Origin: Allobosea sp. AAP35 | GTDB taxonomy: Bacteria > Pseudomonadota > Alphaproteobacteria > Rhizobiales > Beijerinckiaceae | Length of the DNA stretch: 33,290 nt | NCBI RefSeq assembly: GCF_001295925.1 | Contig: NZ_LJHQ01000080.1 | Location: 1 to 33,290, forward strand | Reading direction: 5' to 3' | In this document: positions 23,842 through 32,628 of the stretch, in pieces | Layout of the letters: every line of letters starts with the position of its first letter | Position numbering within the stretch: position 1 is the first letter of the stretch | Translations under genes and position numbers: made by a program | Notes under the pieces: generated by a model | The model's database searches: none | The model's input: the letters and a program-made list of their open reading frames with translations, nothing else | What the model was told of the DNA's origin: nothing

Positions 23842-24606
23842 TCAGCGGATGTTGGCTTTGTCGTCGTAGAGCTTGAAGTCGACGAGCGTGCCCAGCACCT
23901 GAAGATAGGCGATGAGCGCGTCGGCTTCGGTGATGCGGGCCGGGTCGCCGTCGAAATCGCGGGCCTGGGCCTTGGGATAGCGGGCCTCGAGCTCGCCGGC
24001 CTTGGGGTGCTCGGGCGTCGCCTGGGCGCGCAGGTCGGTCGCCGCCTGGGCGATCATCTCGTCGGTGTAGGGCACGCCGCCGCCACGATTGGCGCGCAGC
24101 TCGTCGGCGATGTCGTTGAACTTCAGTTCGGTCCTGGCCAGGAAAGGATAGCCCGGCATGATCGACTGCGGCACCAGCGAGCGCGGATCGGCGAGATGGG
24201 CGCGCTGCCACTCGTCGGAATACTTGCCGCCGACGCGGGCGAGGTCCGGCCCCGTGCGCTTGGAGCCCCATTGGAAGGGCTTGTCATACATGCTCTCGGC
24301 GGCGAGCGAGTAGTGGCCGTAGCGCTCGATCTCGTCGCGCAGCGGCCGGATCATCTGGCTGTGGCAGTTGTAGCAGCCCTCGCGGACATAGATGCCGCGG
24401 CCAGCGAGTTCGAGCGGGGAATAGGGGCGCATTCCCTCGACCTTCTCGATCGTGTTCTTCAGGTAGAAGAGCGGCGCGATCTCGACCAGCCCACCGACCG
24501 AGATCACCAGCAGCACGCCGATGAGCAGGACGATGGAGTTGGTCTCGAAGATCTTGTGCTTGGCCCAGAGCGACTTGCGCGGGGCCTTGTGTTCGATGCT
24601 CGTCAT
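23842..24606 (-). CDS. ccoO: cbb3 cytochrome c oxidase subunit II, monoheme CcoO (FixO)
   Basis: A 254-residue membrane-anchored monoheme cytochrome c. One N-terminal helix (about 25-46) is followed by [20 protein letters not shown] with the haem site C78-YN-C81-H82, then [20 protein letters not shown], and SIMPGYPFL supplying the likely axial methionine. These are diagnostic of CcoO. ATG 24606 is preceded by AGGA nine bases upstream; an in-frame TTG at 24615 would add three residues. It is 12 bases after ccoN. Confidence 0.95.
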   Translation of the reverse strand: MTSIEHKAPRKSLWAKHKIFETNSIVLLIGVLLVISVGGLVEIAPLFYLKNTIEKVEGMRPYSPLELAGRGIYVREGCYNCHSQMIRPLRDEIERYGHYSLAAESMYDKPFQWGSKRTGPDLARVGGKYSDEWQRAHLADPRSLVPQSIMPGYPFLARTELKFNDIADELRANRGGGVPYTDEMIAQAATDLRAQATPEHPKAGELEARYPKAQARDFDGDPARITEADALIAYLQVLGTLVDFKLYDDKANIR

Positions 24607-24618
24607 GAGTGGCAATCC

Positions 24619-26286
24619 TTACTCGGCCGGCACGAGGCTGGGCTGCAGGGGGGTACGGTCCTGGGCGCTCTCGGGCTCGCCGCTGCGGATGGTCATCCAG
24701 ACGTTGAAGACCATGATCAGCGCGCCGGCCAGGAAGAGCGCGCCGCCGAGCGCGCGGATGACATAGAACGGGTGCATCGCGGCGACCGTCTCGATGAAGG
24801 AGTATTCGAGGAAGCCGAGCGAGGTGTAGGCCCGCCACATCAGACCCTGGAGGATGCCCGAGACCCACATCGCCGAGATGTAGAGCACGATGCCGAGCGT
24901 CGAGATCCAGAAGTGCCAGTTCACCAGCTTGAGCGAATACAGCTCCTTGCGGTTCCAGAGCCAGGGGACCAGGCAGTAGATCGCGCCGAAGGAGATGTAG
25001 GCGACCCAGCCGAGCGCGCCGGAATGGACGTGGCCGATGGTCCAGTCGGTGTAGTGAGACAGCGAGTTGACCGCCTTGATCGACATCAGCGGGCCCTCAA
25101 AGGTCGACATGCCGTAGAAGGCGAGCGAGACGACCATCAGGCGCAGCACGGGGTCGGTGCGCAGCTTGTCCCAGGCGCCCGAGAGGGTCATGATTCCGTT
25201 GATCATGCCGCCCCAGGAGGGCATCCAGAGCATGATCGAGAAGGTCATGCCCAGCGTCTGCGCCCAATCGGGCAAAGCGGTGTAGTGCAGGTGGTGGGGG
25301 CCCGCCCAGATATAGATGAAGATCAGCGCCCAGAAATGGATGATCGAGAGCCGGTAGCTGTAGACCGGCCGGTTCGCGCGCTTGGGCACGAAGTAATACA
25401 TGATCGCGAGGAAGCCGGCGGTGAGGAAGAAGCCGACCGCGTTATGGCCGTACCACCACTGGAACATCGCATCCTGAACGCCCGACCAGACGATGTAGGA
25501 TTTCGGCGAGAGGATCGAGACCGGGATGGCGAGGTTGTTGCCGATGTGCAGGACGGCGATGGTGACGATGAAGGCGAGATAGAACCAGTTCGCCACATAG
25601 ATGTGAGGTTCCTTGCGCTTCGCCAGCGTCATCAGGAAGACCAGCAGATAGACCACCCAGACGATGGTCAGCCAAAGATCGGCATACCATTCCGGCTCGG
25701 CGTATTCCTTGGCCTGGCTGACGCCGAGCAGGTAGCCCGTGCCGGCGATGACGATGAAGAGGTTGTAGCCGAGTACCACGAACCAGGGCGAAAGATCGCC
25801 CGCAAGACGGGCGCGCGAGGTGCGCTGGACGACGTAAAAGGAGGTCGCGATCAGGACGTTGCCGCCGAAGGCGAAGATCACCGCCGAGGTGTGCAAGGCG
25901 CGCAGGCGCCCGAAATTGGTCCAGGGCAGATCGAGATTCAGGGCCGGATAGGCGAGCTGCAGCGCGATGATCAGGCCGACCGTGAAACCGGCGATGCCCC
26001 AGAACAGCGAGGCGATGGTGCCGAACTTGACCGGGTCCATGTTGTAATTGGGCCGGCCGTCGATCTCCTGCGGCGCGGGGCCCGTCCCGGCCTTGAAGCA
26101 GCGGTTGCCGATCAGGAAGACCGTGCCCAGCGCCGCGGCCATGCCGACCATGGCATGGAAGGCATAGGCGCCGTGATCGGTCTTGGCCGCGATCAGCAGC
26201 AGCCCCAGGAAGGCGATCGCCGCGAGCACGATGCCCGCAATCTCGCCCGTCGTCGCCTGTCTGATCGGATTGCCCGTCGTCGCCAT
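24619..26286 (-). CDS. ccoN: cbb3 cytochrome c oxidase catalytic subunit I CcoN (FixN)
   Basis: A 555-residue haem-copper oxidase subunit with twelve or more membrane helices, which reduces oxygen at very high affinity and pumps protons. Expected ligands are all present: H132 and H421 (low-spin haem b), H419 (high-spin haem b3), H281, H331 and H332 (CuB), with Y325 in [11 protein letters not shown] at the position of the cross-linked tyrosine of the C family. The N-terminal 70 residues include an extra hydrophobic helix before the conserved [17 protein letters not shown]. It is the first gene of ccoNOQPGHIS, with an anaerobox about 80 bp upstream. The start ATG 26286 follows a GGTGAGCAGGGG purine-rich stretch. 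Confidence 0.97.
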   Translation of the reverse strand: MATTGNPIRQATTGEIAGIVLAAIAFLGLLLIAAKTDHGAYAFHAMVGMAAALGTVFLIGNRCFKAGTGPAPQEIDGRPNYNMDPVKFGTIASLFWGIAGFTVGLIIALQLAYPALNLDLPWTNFGRLRALHTSAVIFAFGGNVLIATSFYVVQRTSRARLAGDLSPWFVVLGYNLFIVIAGTGYLLGVSQAKEYAEPEWYADLWLTIVWVVYLLVFLMTLAKRKEPHIYVANWFYLAFIVTIAVLHIGNNLAIPVSILSPKSYIVWSGVQDAMFQWWYGHNAVGFFLTAGFLAIMYYFVPKRANRPVYSYRLSIIHFWALIFIYIWAGPHHLHYTALPDWAQTLGMTFSIMLWMPSWGGMINGIMTLSGAWDKLRTDPVLRLMVVSLAFYGMSTFEGPLMSIKAVNSLSHYTDWTIGHVHSGALGWVAYISFGAIYCLVPWLWNRKELYSLKLVNWHFWISTLGIVLYISAMWVSGILQGLMWRAYTSLGFLEYSFIETVAAMHPFYVIRALGGALFLAGALIMVFNVWMTIRSGEPESAQDRTPLQPSLVPAE

Positions 26287-26366
26287 GCCCAGCCCCTGCT
26301 CACCTTGCGGCGCTGTTCGCGCACGCTATCTGGAGCGAGGCTTAGAGGGGCCGGGGACTGCCAGCT

Positions 26367-26380
26367 TTGATCAATATCAA
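26367..26380. promoter_or_regulatory. FNR/FixK-type anaerobox upstream of ccoN
   Basis: TTGAT-CAAT-ATCAA is a perfect match to the TTGAT-N4-ATCAA consensus of FNR, FnrN and FixK. Its centre is 87 bp from the ccoN ATG, so a class II arrangement (centre at -41.5) would place the transcript start near 26332 and leave a 46-nt leader. The FNR homologue at 3169-3888 has the matching recognition helix. Confidence 0.9.
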
Positions 26381-26408
26381 GGTGGGCCGGGTACGGGGTG
26401 TCGCAGCC

Positions 26409-27374
26409 TCAGACGACGACGTCACGGGCCGGCAAAGGCTCGCCGCGCGAGACATGCTCGATATTGGCAAACATCCGCGCCACGGTCGGGGCAAAGTTGT
26501 CGGCTGCCATCGCCGCGAGATGGGGCGTGACGACGAGATTGTCGAGGCTCAGCAGCGCGCTGTCGGCGGGCAGGGGTTCGGTGGCGAAGACGTCCATCGC
26601 CGCGCCGGCGATGACGCGGCTGCGCAGGGCCGTGACGAGATCGGCCTCATTGACGACGCCGCCGCGCGCGACATTGACCAGGATCGCGGTCTGCTTCATC
26701 GCAGACAGAGCACGGGCATCGATCAGGCCCGTGGTTTCCGGCGTCAGCGGGCAATGCAGGGAGACGATGTCGGAACGGGCCAGGATCGCGTCCATGGTGG
26801 CGTAAGACACGCCAAGCGCGGCCTCCTCGGCGGCGGCGAGCGGCTGGCGCTTGGTGTAGAGGATCGTGCAGCCGAAGCCCTTGAGCAGTTTCGCGACATT
26901 CTGGCCGATTGCGCCGAAGCCGACGAGCCCGACCGTCTTGCCAGACAGCATGAAGGTGTCGCCCGGCAGATGTCCCGTGCTCCAATGGCCCTGCTTCAGC
27001 GCGGCATGGCTGAAGGCGATGAAGCGCAACGCCGACAGCATCAGCCCCAGCGTGAATTCGGCGACGGGAAGCGCATTGCTGCCGGTGGTCCGGGCCACCT
27101 TGATGCCGAGCTCTCGCGCGGTTTGGATATCGATGTTGTCGTAGCCGACGCCCCATTTGTGCAGCAGTTTCAGCTTCCTTGCCGCCCGCAGCAGTTCGCC
27201 CGGCACCGCGACCTGGCCGGCGATGGCATAGTCCGCCTCGGCGATGATCTCTTTCATATGCGCGTCGCCGCGCGCGGCGCCATGGGTCAGCGCGAAGCCC
27301 GGCGGCAGCAGAGCACGAAGCTTGGCGGCGCGTTCGGGGGTGATCATGTCGAGGAGGACGATGGTTTCGGTCAT
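26409..27374 (-). CDS. D-isomer-specific 2-hydroxyacid dehydrogenase
   Basis: A 321-residue NAD(P)-dependent dehydrogenase. The Rossmann motif is G152-F-G154-A-I-G157, and the catalytic triad is R237 (NVARGGVVNE), E266 (FATEPLP) and H285 (TPHLAAMA). The sequence WGVGYDNIDIQTARELGIKV is typical of the phosphoglycerate dehydrogenase-like or hydroxypyruvate/glyoxylate reductase-like branch, but it lacks an ACT domain, so serine biosynthesis is unlikely. It begins 14 bp after the gamma-glutamyltransferase gene and is likely co-transcribed with it. The substrate is unknown. Its 3' end is close to the ccoN promoter (28 bp from the anaerobox), so read-through into cco is possible. Confidence 0.9.
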   Translation of the reverse strand: MTETIVLLDMITPERAAKLRALLPPGFALTHGAARGDAHMKEIIAEADYAIAGQVAVPGELLRAARKLKLLHKWGVGYDNIDIQTARELGIKVARTTGSNALPVAEFTLGLMLSALRFIAFSHAALKQGHWSTGHLPGDTFMLSGKTVGLVGFGAIGQNVAKLLKGFGCTILYTKRQPLAAAEEAALGVSYATMDAILARSDIVSLHCPLTPETTGLIDARALSAMKQTAILVNVARGGVVNEADLVTALRSRVIAGAAMDVFATEPLPADSALLSLDNLVVTPHLAAMAADNFAPTVARMFANIEHVSRGEPLPARDVVV

Positions 27375-27388
27375 CGGGCTGTCCGTTG

Positions 27389-29068
27389 TCAGATCGTGAA
27401 GCGGGCGCCCGCGCGGGCGAGACCGCCCGAGATCGCGACGGGTGTGCCGTCGGCGCGCCAGCAGGCGGCGCCGGTCAGCGTGCCGTCCGCGTTGAAGCGG
27501 ATCGCGTTCATGCCGCCGGCGATCCGCGGCATCCGGACGATGCGGTGGCCGCGCGCGCGCAGCGCCTCGGCGACGGTCTCGGGAAAGGCCTCCTCCAGTT
27601 CGAGCACGCCGCCCTCCGTCCAGATCCGCGGCGCCTCCACGGCCTCCTGCAGGCTCATGCCGTGGTCGATCAGGTTGACGATCGCCTGCAGCGCCGAGGG
27701 GAAGATGCGCAGCGCGCCGGGCAGGCCGAGGGCGAAGGCAAGCTGGCCGTCCTTGAGCACGATCATCGGCGCCATCGAGGTGAAGACGCGCTTGCCGGGC
27801 GCGATCGAAAGCGCGCGGCCGGGATGTGGATCGAAGTTGAACATGTAGTTGTTGGTCAGCATCCCCGTGCCGGGGATCTGGGTGCAGGCGCCGAACAGGC
27901 CGTTGATGGTCTGCGTCGCGGTGACGACATTGCCATCGGTATCGGCCACCGTGACATGGGTGGTGTCGGCCGATTCGCCGCCGCCGAGCCCCGTCGTCCA
28001 GCTTTGCGCCTTCGCCATGTCGATCAGGGCACGACGCTCGTCCGCATAGGCCTTGTCTATCAGCCGGGCGACGGGGACCGCGACGAAGGCGGGGTCGGCG
28101 GTTGCGACCGCGCGGTCGGCGAAGGCGATCTTGAGCGCCTCGGCCAGGAGATGAAGGCCGTCGGGCGAGCCGAAGCCGAGTGCGCCAATGTCGTAGCCTT
28201 CGAGGATGTTGAGCATCTGCGCGATGTGGACGCCCGAGGAGGCTGGCGGCGGCGGTCCGAGGATTTCGTGGCCGCGATACTGCCCGCGAATGGGCTCGCG
28301 CGTCTCGACCCTGTAGGCGGCGAGGTCATCCTGGCCGATCAAGCCGCCATGGGTGGCCATGAACGCCGTTAGAGCTTGGCCGAGCGGCCCGTCATACAGC
28401 GCGGCGGGGCCCGTCTCGGCGATCAGGCGCAGGCTTCTGGCATAATCGCTTTGGGTGAGCCGCGTGCCCGATGGCAGCGCCTGGCCACCGCGCAAAAACA
28501 GCGCCGAGAGGCCTGCATCGCGCGAAAGATCGGCGACGTTGTCGGCGATGCAGTTGGAGAGATAGGGCGTCACCGTGAAGCCGCGCTCGGCGAGCCCTAT
28601 GGCCGGCTGCAACACCTCGGCCAGCGGCAGCGTGCCGAAGCGGGCAAGCGCCTGGCACCAGCCGGCCAGCGCGCCGGGCACCGCGACGGCCCTGGCGCCG
28701 ACGACATTCTCCCGGTCACGCACGTCGCGCTGCCGGCCGATTTCGTCGGAGAGGCAGTTATACATGTCAGGCGTGGCGCGCGAGGGCGCGGTCGAGAGAT
28801 TGTCGAGCACGACATGGCGGCCATCGGCCATGCGGATATGGGCGAGCCCGCCGCCGAGAATGCCGACCATCATCGGCTCGACGACGGTCAGCGCAAACAG
28901 CGCCGCCACCGCCGCATCGACCGCATTGCCGCCCGCCAGCAGCATCTGGGAGCCTGCGGCCGAGGCGAGCGGATGGTTGGTCACGACCATGCCGCGCGTA
29001 CCGGTCGCCGGCCTCTTCTCGCAGGTGAAGGGTGTGGCGCGCGAGGTTTGGGCGGCGGCGGCGTTCAT
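27389..29068 (-). CDS. Gamma-glutamyltransferase-family Ntn hydrolase
   Basis: A 559-residue gamma-glutamyltransferase-family protein. It matures by self-cleavage before the nucleophile threonine of the TTH motif, here T369 in SADTTHVTVADTDG, giving large and small subunits. Other family segments are MVVTNHPLASAAGSQMLLAG, GNAVDAAVAALFALTVVEP, and PGKRVFTSMAPMIV with the substrate loop. There is no signal peptide, unlike secreted GGTs, so a cytoplasmic form is likely. Family members act on glutathione or as cephalosporin acylases; paired with a hydroxyacid dehydrogenase it may instead serve a peptide or amide catabolic path. It lies 14 bp before the dehydrogenase. Confidence 0.9.
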   Translation of the reverse strand: MNAAAAQTSRATPFTCEKRPATGTRGMVVTNHPLASAAGSQMLLAGGNAVDAAVAALFALTVVEPMMVGILGGGLAHIRMADGRHVVLDNLSTAPSRATPDMYNCLSDEIGRQRDVRDRENVVGARAVAVPGALAGWCQALARFGTLPLAEVLQPAIGLAERGFTVTPYLSNCIADNVADLSRDAGLSALFLRGGQALPSGTRLTQSDYARSLRLIAETGPAALYDGPLGQALTAFMATHGGLIGQDDLAAYRVETREPIRGQYRGHEILGPPPPASSGVHIAQMLNILEGYDIGALGFGSPDGLHLLAEALKIAFADRAVATADPAFVAVPVARLIDKAYADERRALIDMAKAQSWTTGLGGGESADTTHVTVADTDGNVVTATQTINGLFGACTQIPGTGMLTNNYMFNFDPHPGRALSIAPGKRVFTSMAPMIVLKDGQLAFALGLPGALRIFPSALQAIVNLIDHGMSLQEAVEAPRIWTEGGVLELEEAFPETVAEALRARGHRIVRMPRIAGGMNAIRFNADGTLTGAACWRADGTPVAISGGLARAGARFTI

Positions 29069-29213
29069 GAGCGATGGCTTCCAGGGAGGGGGGCGGGTTT
29101 CATCATCGCCGGTTCCTGCGCTGTGGGGGAGGGCTGTTGCGGCATGCCGCGCCCGCGTCAGGTCGAGGCGCGCCCGCAGCCGCGCCGTGACGGGTCGCGA
29201 TGACGGCCTTGCC

Positions 29214-30338
29214 TCACATCATGATGATGTGGCGGATGGTACGGCCTTCATTGAGCGCGTCGAAGCCTTCATTGATGCCGTCGAGCCCGCTTTGGCTGGT
29301 CATCAGCTTGTCCACCGCCAGCTTGCCGCGCAGATAGAGATCGACGAAGCGGGGGATGTCGCGCATCGGGATGCAGGAGCCGACATAGGACCCCTTGAGC
29401 GTGCGCTCCTCGGCGACCAGGCGCGTCGGCGAGAGCGACAGCGTATGGGAGGCGTTGGCGAGGCCCGCCGTGGTGGTGGTGCCGCCGCGCCGCGTGATCT
29501 GATAGGCGAGGTCGAGCGCCTTGACCGAGCCGGCCATTTCGAGACCGTGATCGACGCCGCCTTTGGTCGCGGCGCGGATCGCCTCGACGACATCGGGCGC
29601 ACCGGCATTGAAGCAGTCGGTCGCGCCGAGGTCGCGGGCGATGGCGAGTTTCTCGTCCGAGAGATCGACCGCGATGATGCGCGAGGCGCCGCAGGCCGCC
29701 GCCCCCAGCAGCGCGCTCAGGCCCACCCCACCAAGCCCCACCACAGCCACCGTCTCGCCGGCGCGGATTTTGGCCGTGTTGACGGCGGCGCCGACGCCGG
29801 TCAGCACGGCGCAGCCGAACAGGGCCGCGATCTCATGGTGAATGTCCGCCTCGAGCTTCACGAGGGAGCGCCGCGAGATGACGGCATATTCGGCAAAGGC
29901 GGAGACGCCGATATGGTGATGCACCGCTTTGCCATCGACAGACAGCCGCCGCCCGCCGCCGAGCAGTTCGCCGGCGCCATTGGCCGCATTGCCCGGTTCG
30001 CAGAGCGCGGGGCGGCCTTCGCTGCAGGGCGCGCAATGGCCGCAGGACGGCACGAACACCATGACCACACGGTCGCCCGGCCTCAGGTCATCGACGCCCG
30101 CGCCCGTCTCGATGACCTCGCCCGCCGCCTCGTGGCCGAGCACCATCGGCACTGGCCGCAGCCGGTTGCCGTCGATCACCGACAGATCGGAATGGCACAG
30201 CCCCGCAGCCCTGACCCTGACCAGAACCTCGCCGGGACCGGGCGGCGCGAGATCGACCTCCTCGATCGACAGCGGGCGGCTCTGTGCGAACGGAGCCTGG
30301 ACCGGACTGGCATTGAGGACGGCGGCGCGGATCTTCAT
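29214..30338 (-). CDS. Zinc-dependent alcohol dehydrogenase (MDR superfamily)
   Basis: A 374-residue medium-chain dehydrogenase. Catalytic-zinc residues are in GLCHSDLSVIDG and GHEAAGEV, plus the Cys in LFGCAVLTGVGAAVN; structural-zinc cysteines follow the C-x2-C-x2-C-x7-C pattern in SCGHCAPCSEGRPALC. The NAD motif is VVGLGGVGLSA. The ALFGCAVLTG segment and overall length are those of the class III-like bacterial alcohol dehydrogenases, but the formaldehyde dehydrogenase identity is not supported. ATG 30338 is preceded by AGGAG and fits the family; the frame is open to 30431. It is 145 bp upstream of the gamma-glutamyltransferase gene on the same strand. Confidence 0.9.
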   Translation of the reverse strand: MKIRAAVLNASPVQAPFAQSRPLSIEEVDLAPPGPGEVLVRVRAAGLCHSDLSVIDGNRLRPVPMVLGHEAAGEVIETGAGVDDLRPGDRVVMVFVPSCGHCAPCSEGRPALCEPGNAANGAGELLGGGRRLSVDGKAVHHHIGVSAFAEYAVISRRSLVKLEADIHHEIAALFGCAVLTGVGAAVNTAKIRAGETVAVVGLGGVGLSALLGAAACGASRIIAVDLSDEKLAIARDLGATDCFNAGAPDVVEAIRAATKGGVDHGLEMAGSVKALDLAYQITRRGGTTTTAGLANASHTLSLSPTRLVAEERTLKGSYVGSCIPMRDIPRFVDLYLRGKLAVDKLMTSQSGLDGINEGFDALNEGRTIRHIIMM

Positions 30339-30693
30339 GAGGGGCTTTCTCCTCGACGATGCTGGTGATGCTGGCGTAAGTCCTGCGTCGCCTTCCGCTG
30401 CCATCGGGACGCAAAAGCCGCAGCCTGTCAAAGCCTGTGCCGTCGCGATCGGACAGCTTGGCGCACCAGGGTGACGCGGATGTGCCGCTGGTCCACGACA
30501 CCGTGAGAGACAAGACCATTCAATTGTCGGACAAGACCGTCATGCCGTAAGGCCGCCTCCAGACGAGAAGGCCTGCGATGACGAGCGCGAGACGCCCGAG
30601 ACAGGGTTCCGTTTGAAGGAGCCCCGCATGGGCAACAGCAGGCCTCAGCTTGGGACTACAGGGCTTGCCAGCGCGGGTGACGGCTGGTTCGAG
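30339..30693. other. 355-bp junction region between chromosomal genes and integrase relic
   Basis: No gene is supported. The minus-strand integrase frame continues open to 30520 but no longer resembles a recombinase after the GLRGSELRGLLWS segment, so a deletion or foreign junction lies near 30690. Two copies of GACAAGACC occur at about 30507 and 30529, flanking ATTCAATTGTCG; they may be an insertion or att-like scar. No tRNA gene is present to serve as a classical attachment site. Confidence 0.45.
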
Positions 30694-31329
30694 AGACCAG
30701 AGCAGCCCGCGAAGCTCAGAGCCGCGAAGGCCGCAGAGCAGCGCGACCATGATCAGAGGGCGCGTCTTGTCGGTGGTGGCGGCGAGCATCGCTTTCAACT
30801 CGTCGCGCGTCGGCATCTCGATATGGGACTGATCGCGCTTGCCGCGCTTTGTCCGGCCGCCGGCCTTCACATGGTTCGCCGCGACGAGCCCCTTCCGCTG
30901 CGCCTCTGCGACCAGAGATGAGAGCGAGCCGAGCACGCGCTTGACCATTGCAGCCGAGCGGCCGTCCGCGGTGAGTTAATCACGGAAGGCGGCGACGGCC
31001 GGCGCGGTCAAGCGGGAGAGCTTCGTCGCGCCGATGCGCGGCACGATGTGGAGATCGAGATGCTGGCGGTAGCCGCGGATCGTGGTGCGCTCCAGGCCCT
31101 CGGCCTCGCAGCGGGTTATCCACAGGTCGCCGGCTTTCTCAACGGTGATAGAGTCCCGGTCATGGGTGTGGGTGCCTGCCGCCACCTCAGACCGGGCTTG
31201 CACCGACCAAGCGTCGGCTTCGCGCTTCGTCCCGAACTGCTTTGCCCAACGCTTCCCGGCGGCGTCGAGATAGTCGACGAGCCAAGCGACGCGGCCACTA
31301 GGTAGGGTACGCTTGCGGATCGAGGCCAT
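30694..31329 (-). pseudogene. Tyrosine recombinase/integrase, nonsense codon and truncated catalytic domain
   Basis: The minus strand from ATG 31329 encodes a phage-type integrase N-terminus (MASIRKRTLPSGRVAWLVDY with the arm-binding domain, then a SAM-like core-binding domain RTTIRGYRQHLDLHIVPRIG). An in-frame TAA (30976-30978) interrupts it after AAFRD; the same frame continues with LTADGRSAAMVKRVLGSLSS, as expected of an intact gene. It reaches the first catalytic Arg in CGLRGSELRGL, then leaves homology near 30694, so the H-x2-R box and the Tyr nucleophile are missing. The element it belonged to cannot excise by its own integrase. Only a short N-terminal peptide of 117 residues could be made. 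Confidence 0.88.
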
Positions 31330-31412
31330 CTGTTTTTGATTCCGCTTGAAGGTACTGATTACGTCATCTCACACTCATCGTGTTTTTTCCACACGGTTCG
31401 TTCATTTTTTTG

Positions 31413-31440
31413 TTGCAGCACAAACAAACGTGCGTTATAC
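31413..31440 (+). promoter_or_regulatory. Promoter of the small-gene operon in the integrative element
   Basis: TTGCAG (31413-31418), 16 bp, then TTATAC (31435-31440). The start site would fall near 31447, leaving about 15 nt that hold GGAG (31453-31456) before the ATG at 31462. The -10 element is inside the palindrome at 31427-31447. Confidence 0.55.
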
Positions 31441-31447
31441 GCACGTT
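31427..31447. promoter_or_regulatory. 21-bp palindromic operator overlapping the promoter
   Basis: Arms AACGTGCGT (31427-31435) and ACGCACGTT (31439-31447) are perfect complements separated by TAT. The site covers the -10 hexamer and the predicted transcript start, so a bound repressor would block initiation. A repressor is not obvious nearby; the HTH gene at 32162 is one candidate. Confidence 0.65.
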
Positions 31448-31461
31448 GTCGCGGAGATTTC

Positions 31462-32100
31462 ATGGCCTCGATCGGAAAACTGGTCAGCGCGATTGCCGAG
31501 ATTGAAGGGCTAGACGAGGGGGCGGTTAAACTGATCGCTCGGTATGCCAGGGAAGCTGGGTACATCTCGCAAGGCTCGTACGGCCCTGGCGCTGCGAGGA
31601 TGACACCGCGCGACGCCGCACACCTCCTAATCGCGGTCAATGCAAGTGCATTGGCTAAAGACGTCGCGAGAACTTTGAAAGACTACTGCGGGCTACGCTG
31701 GAAGCGGCAAAAGTGGCTTGTCGACGACGAATTAGAGGATGCTCGGGATGACCCGTTCAAATCAATTTTTGCTGAAGGGGCAGAGTTAGCGAGGGTTCTC
31801 GAGGATCTGATATTGCTCGCAACGCCGATTTTTCAGCCGAAGTCGATCTTAGAAGAATTCTTCCTCGATGATCGCATGCGGATGACGATTGAATGGCGGC
31901 GACCTTATCCAAGTGTCAGCTTCAGCGTTACGTGCATAGACTATCCAGACAACGAAGATGAAAAGCCGATCCATGAAGAAATAGAGCAAGGCGGTTTCTT
32001 TATCAGCGGTCCGGCATCTCAACCTTTATCCGATCGTGTGGACGAAGTTTCCATATCCCATAGAACCTTGATCGCCGTGGGCAAAGTCCTGGCGATCTAG
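31462..32100 (+). CDS. Hypothetical protein of the integrative element
   Basis: A 212-residue protein of unknown function, first gene of a divergent operon beside the broken integrase. The N-terminal half (KLVSAIAEIEGLDEGAVKLI to RDAAHLLIAVNASALAKDVA) reads as a compact helical domain that could bind DNA; the middle is charged, with FAEGAELARVLEDLILLATP and a beta-rich stretch after EEFFLDDRMRMTIEW; the end has ISHRTLIAVGKVLA. I do not recognise the family, though it looks like a protein seen in rhizobial prophage-type islands. ATG 31462 is fixed by GGAG six bases upstream and by the promoter; the open frame back to 31336 is non-coding. GC content is a little lower than neighbours, consistent with transfer. 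Confidence 0.75.
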   Translation: MASIGKLVSAIAEIEGLDEGAVKLIARYAREAGYISQGSYGPGAARMTPRDAAHLLIAVNASALAKDVARTLKDYCGLRWKRQKWLVDDELEDARDDPFKSIFAEGAELARVLEDLILLATPIFQPKSILEEFFLDDRMRMTIEWRRPYPSVSFSVTCIDYPDNEDEKPIHEEIEQGGFFISGPASQPLSDRVDEVSISHRTLIAVGKVLAI

Positions 32101-32132
32101 CTAGGAGACTACCATCATAACGACCACTGCAA

Positions 32133-32149
32133 CGCGCCCGTCGGGCGCG
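32133..32149. repeat. 17-bp GC palindrome upstream of the TTG start
   Basis: Arms CGCGCCCG (32133-32140) and CGGGCGCG (32142-32149) around a single T. A hairpin this strong, between AGGAG and the TTG at 32162, would hinder initiation at either place or simply reflect coding sequence of the longer HTH protein. Confidence 0.4.
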
Positions 32150-32161
32150 AGCGGCGAAGCC

Positions 32162-32362
32162 TTGCCTTCACTGTCCGATGACCTGCTGCACGGGGCGAAG
32201 GCGATCTCGCTCTTCATTTACGGCTCCGCCTACGAGACGAGCACGCGCCGCATCTACCATGCGGTCGACAAGCTCGGCCTCCCGACCTTCCGGATGGGCT
32301 CGACCATCTGCGCTCGTCGCTCTTCGATCCTGAAATGGATCGAGCGCCAGGAAGCGGCATAG
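32162..32362 (+). CDS. Small helix-turn-helix DNA-binding protein with uncertain start
   Basis: A frame of 66 residues from TTG 32162. The core RRIYHAVDKLGLPTFRMGST followed by ICARRSSILKWIERQE matches the small HTH/AlpA-like DNA-binding proteins that accompany integrases in rhizobial islands. Reading further upstream in frame gives TTATRPSGASGEA before LPSLSDD, which looks like genuine N-terminal coding sequence. AGGAG (32103-32107) is then correctly placed for a start at ATC 32114 or ATA 32117, where an ATG would be expected. So the start is either the TTG given here or a non-canonical/mutated codon. Downstream, the next gene begins 12 bp after the stop. Likely a regulator or excisionase-like protein. 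Confidence 0.72.
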   Translation: MPSLSDDLLHGAKAISLFIYGSAYETSTRRIYHAVDKLGLPTFRMGSTICARRSSILKWIERQEAA

Positions 32363-32373
32363 GGGAGGGCGCC

Positions 32374-32628
32374 ATGAACAAGAAAACCAAGGCGGCTGCC
32401 GCCACCATGCGGCCCGTGCAGCGCCCTGTGTCAGAGGCGCTGTTGCTGGCGAAGTGCGAGATCGGGCGGGCCAAGTGCTTCGCTCACGTACTGGAGCGAC
32501 TGGCCGACAGCCTGGACGATCGCAAAGATGCCGATGCGATGTCGGTGGTGATCGAGGGCCTTTGGGCCTGCCTCAATGATGCCGAGGCCCGGGTCGGCTC
32601 GGAACTGCCTGCGATTTGGGCTGCGTAA
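32374..32628 (+). CDS. Hypothetical 84-residue protein
   Basis: A small protein of the element operon, with GGGGAGG seven bases before ATG 32374. The first 18 residues are basic and unstructured (NKKTKAAAATMRPVQRPVSE); the rest is probably helical (ALLLAKCEIGRAKCFAHVLE, then LADSLDD and VVIEGLWACLNDAEARVGSE). No family is recognised. Its stop codon overlaps the next start as TAATG at 32626-32630, showing tight coupling. Confidence 0.7.
   Translation: MNKKTKAAAATMRPVQRPVSEALLLAKCEIGRAKCFAHVLERLADSLDDRKDADAMSVVIEGLWACLNDAEARVGSELPAIWAA

Noticed and set aside
24007..26370. 787-codon plus-strand frame antisense to ccoO and ccoN
   Set aside because: Asp/Glu/Arg/His-rich antisense composition; ccoN and ccoO ligands are all present on the other strand.
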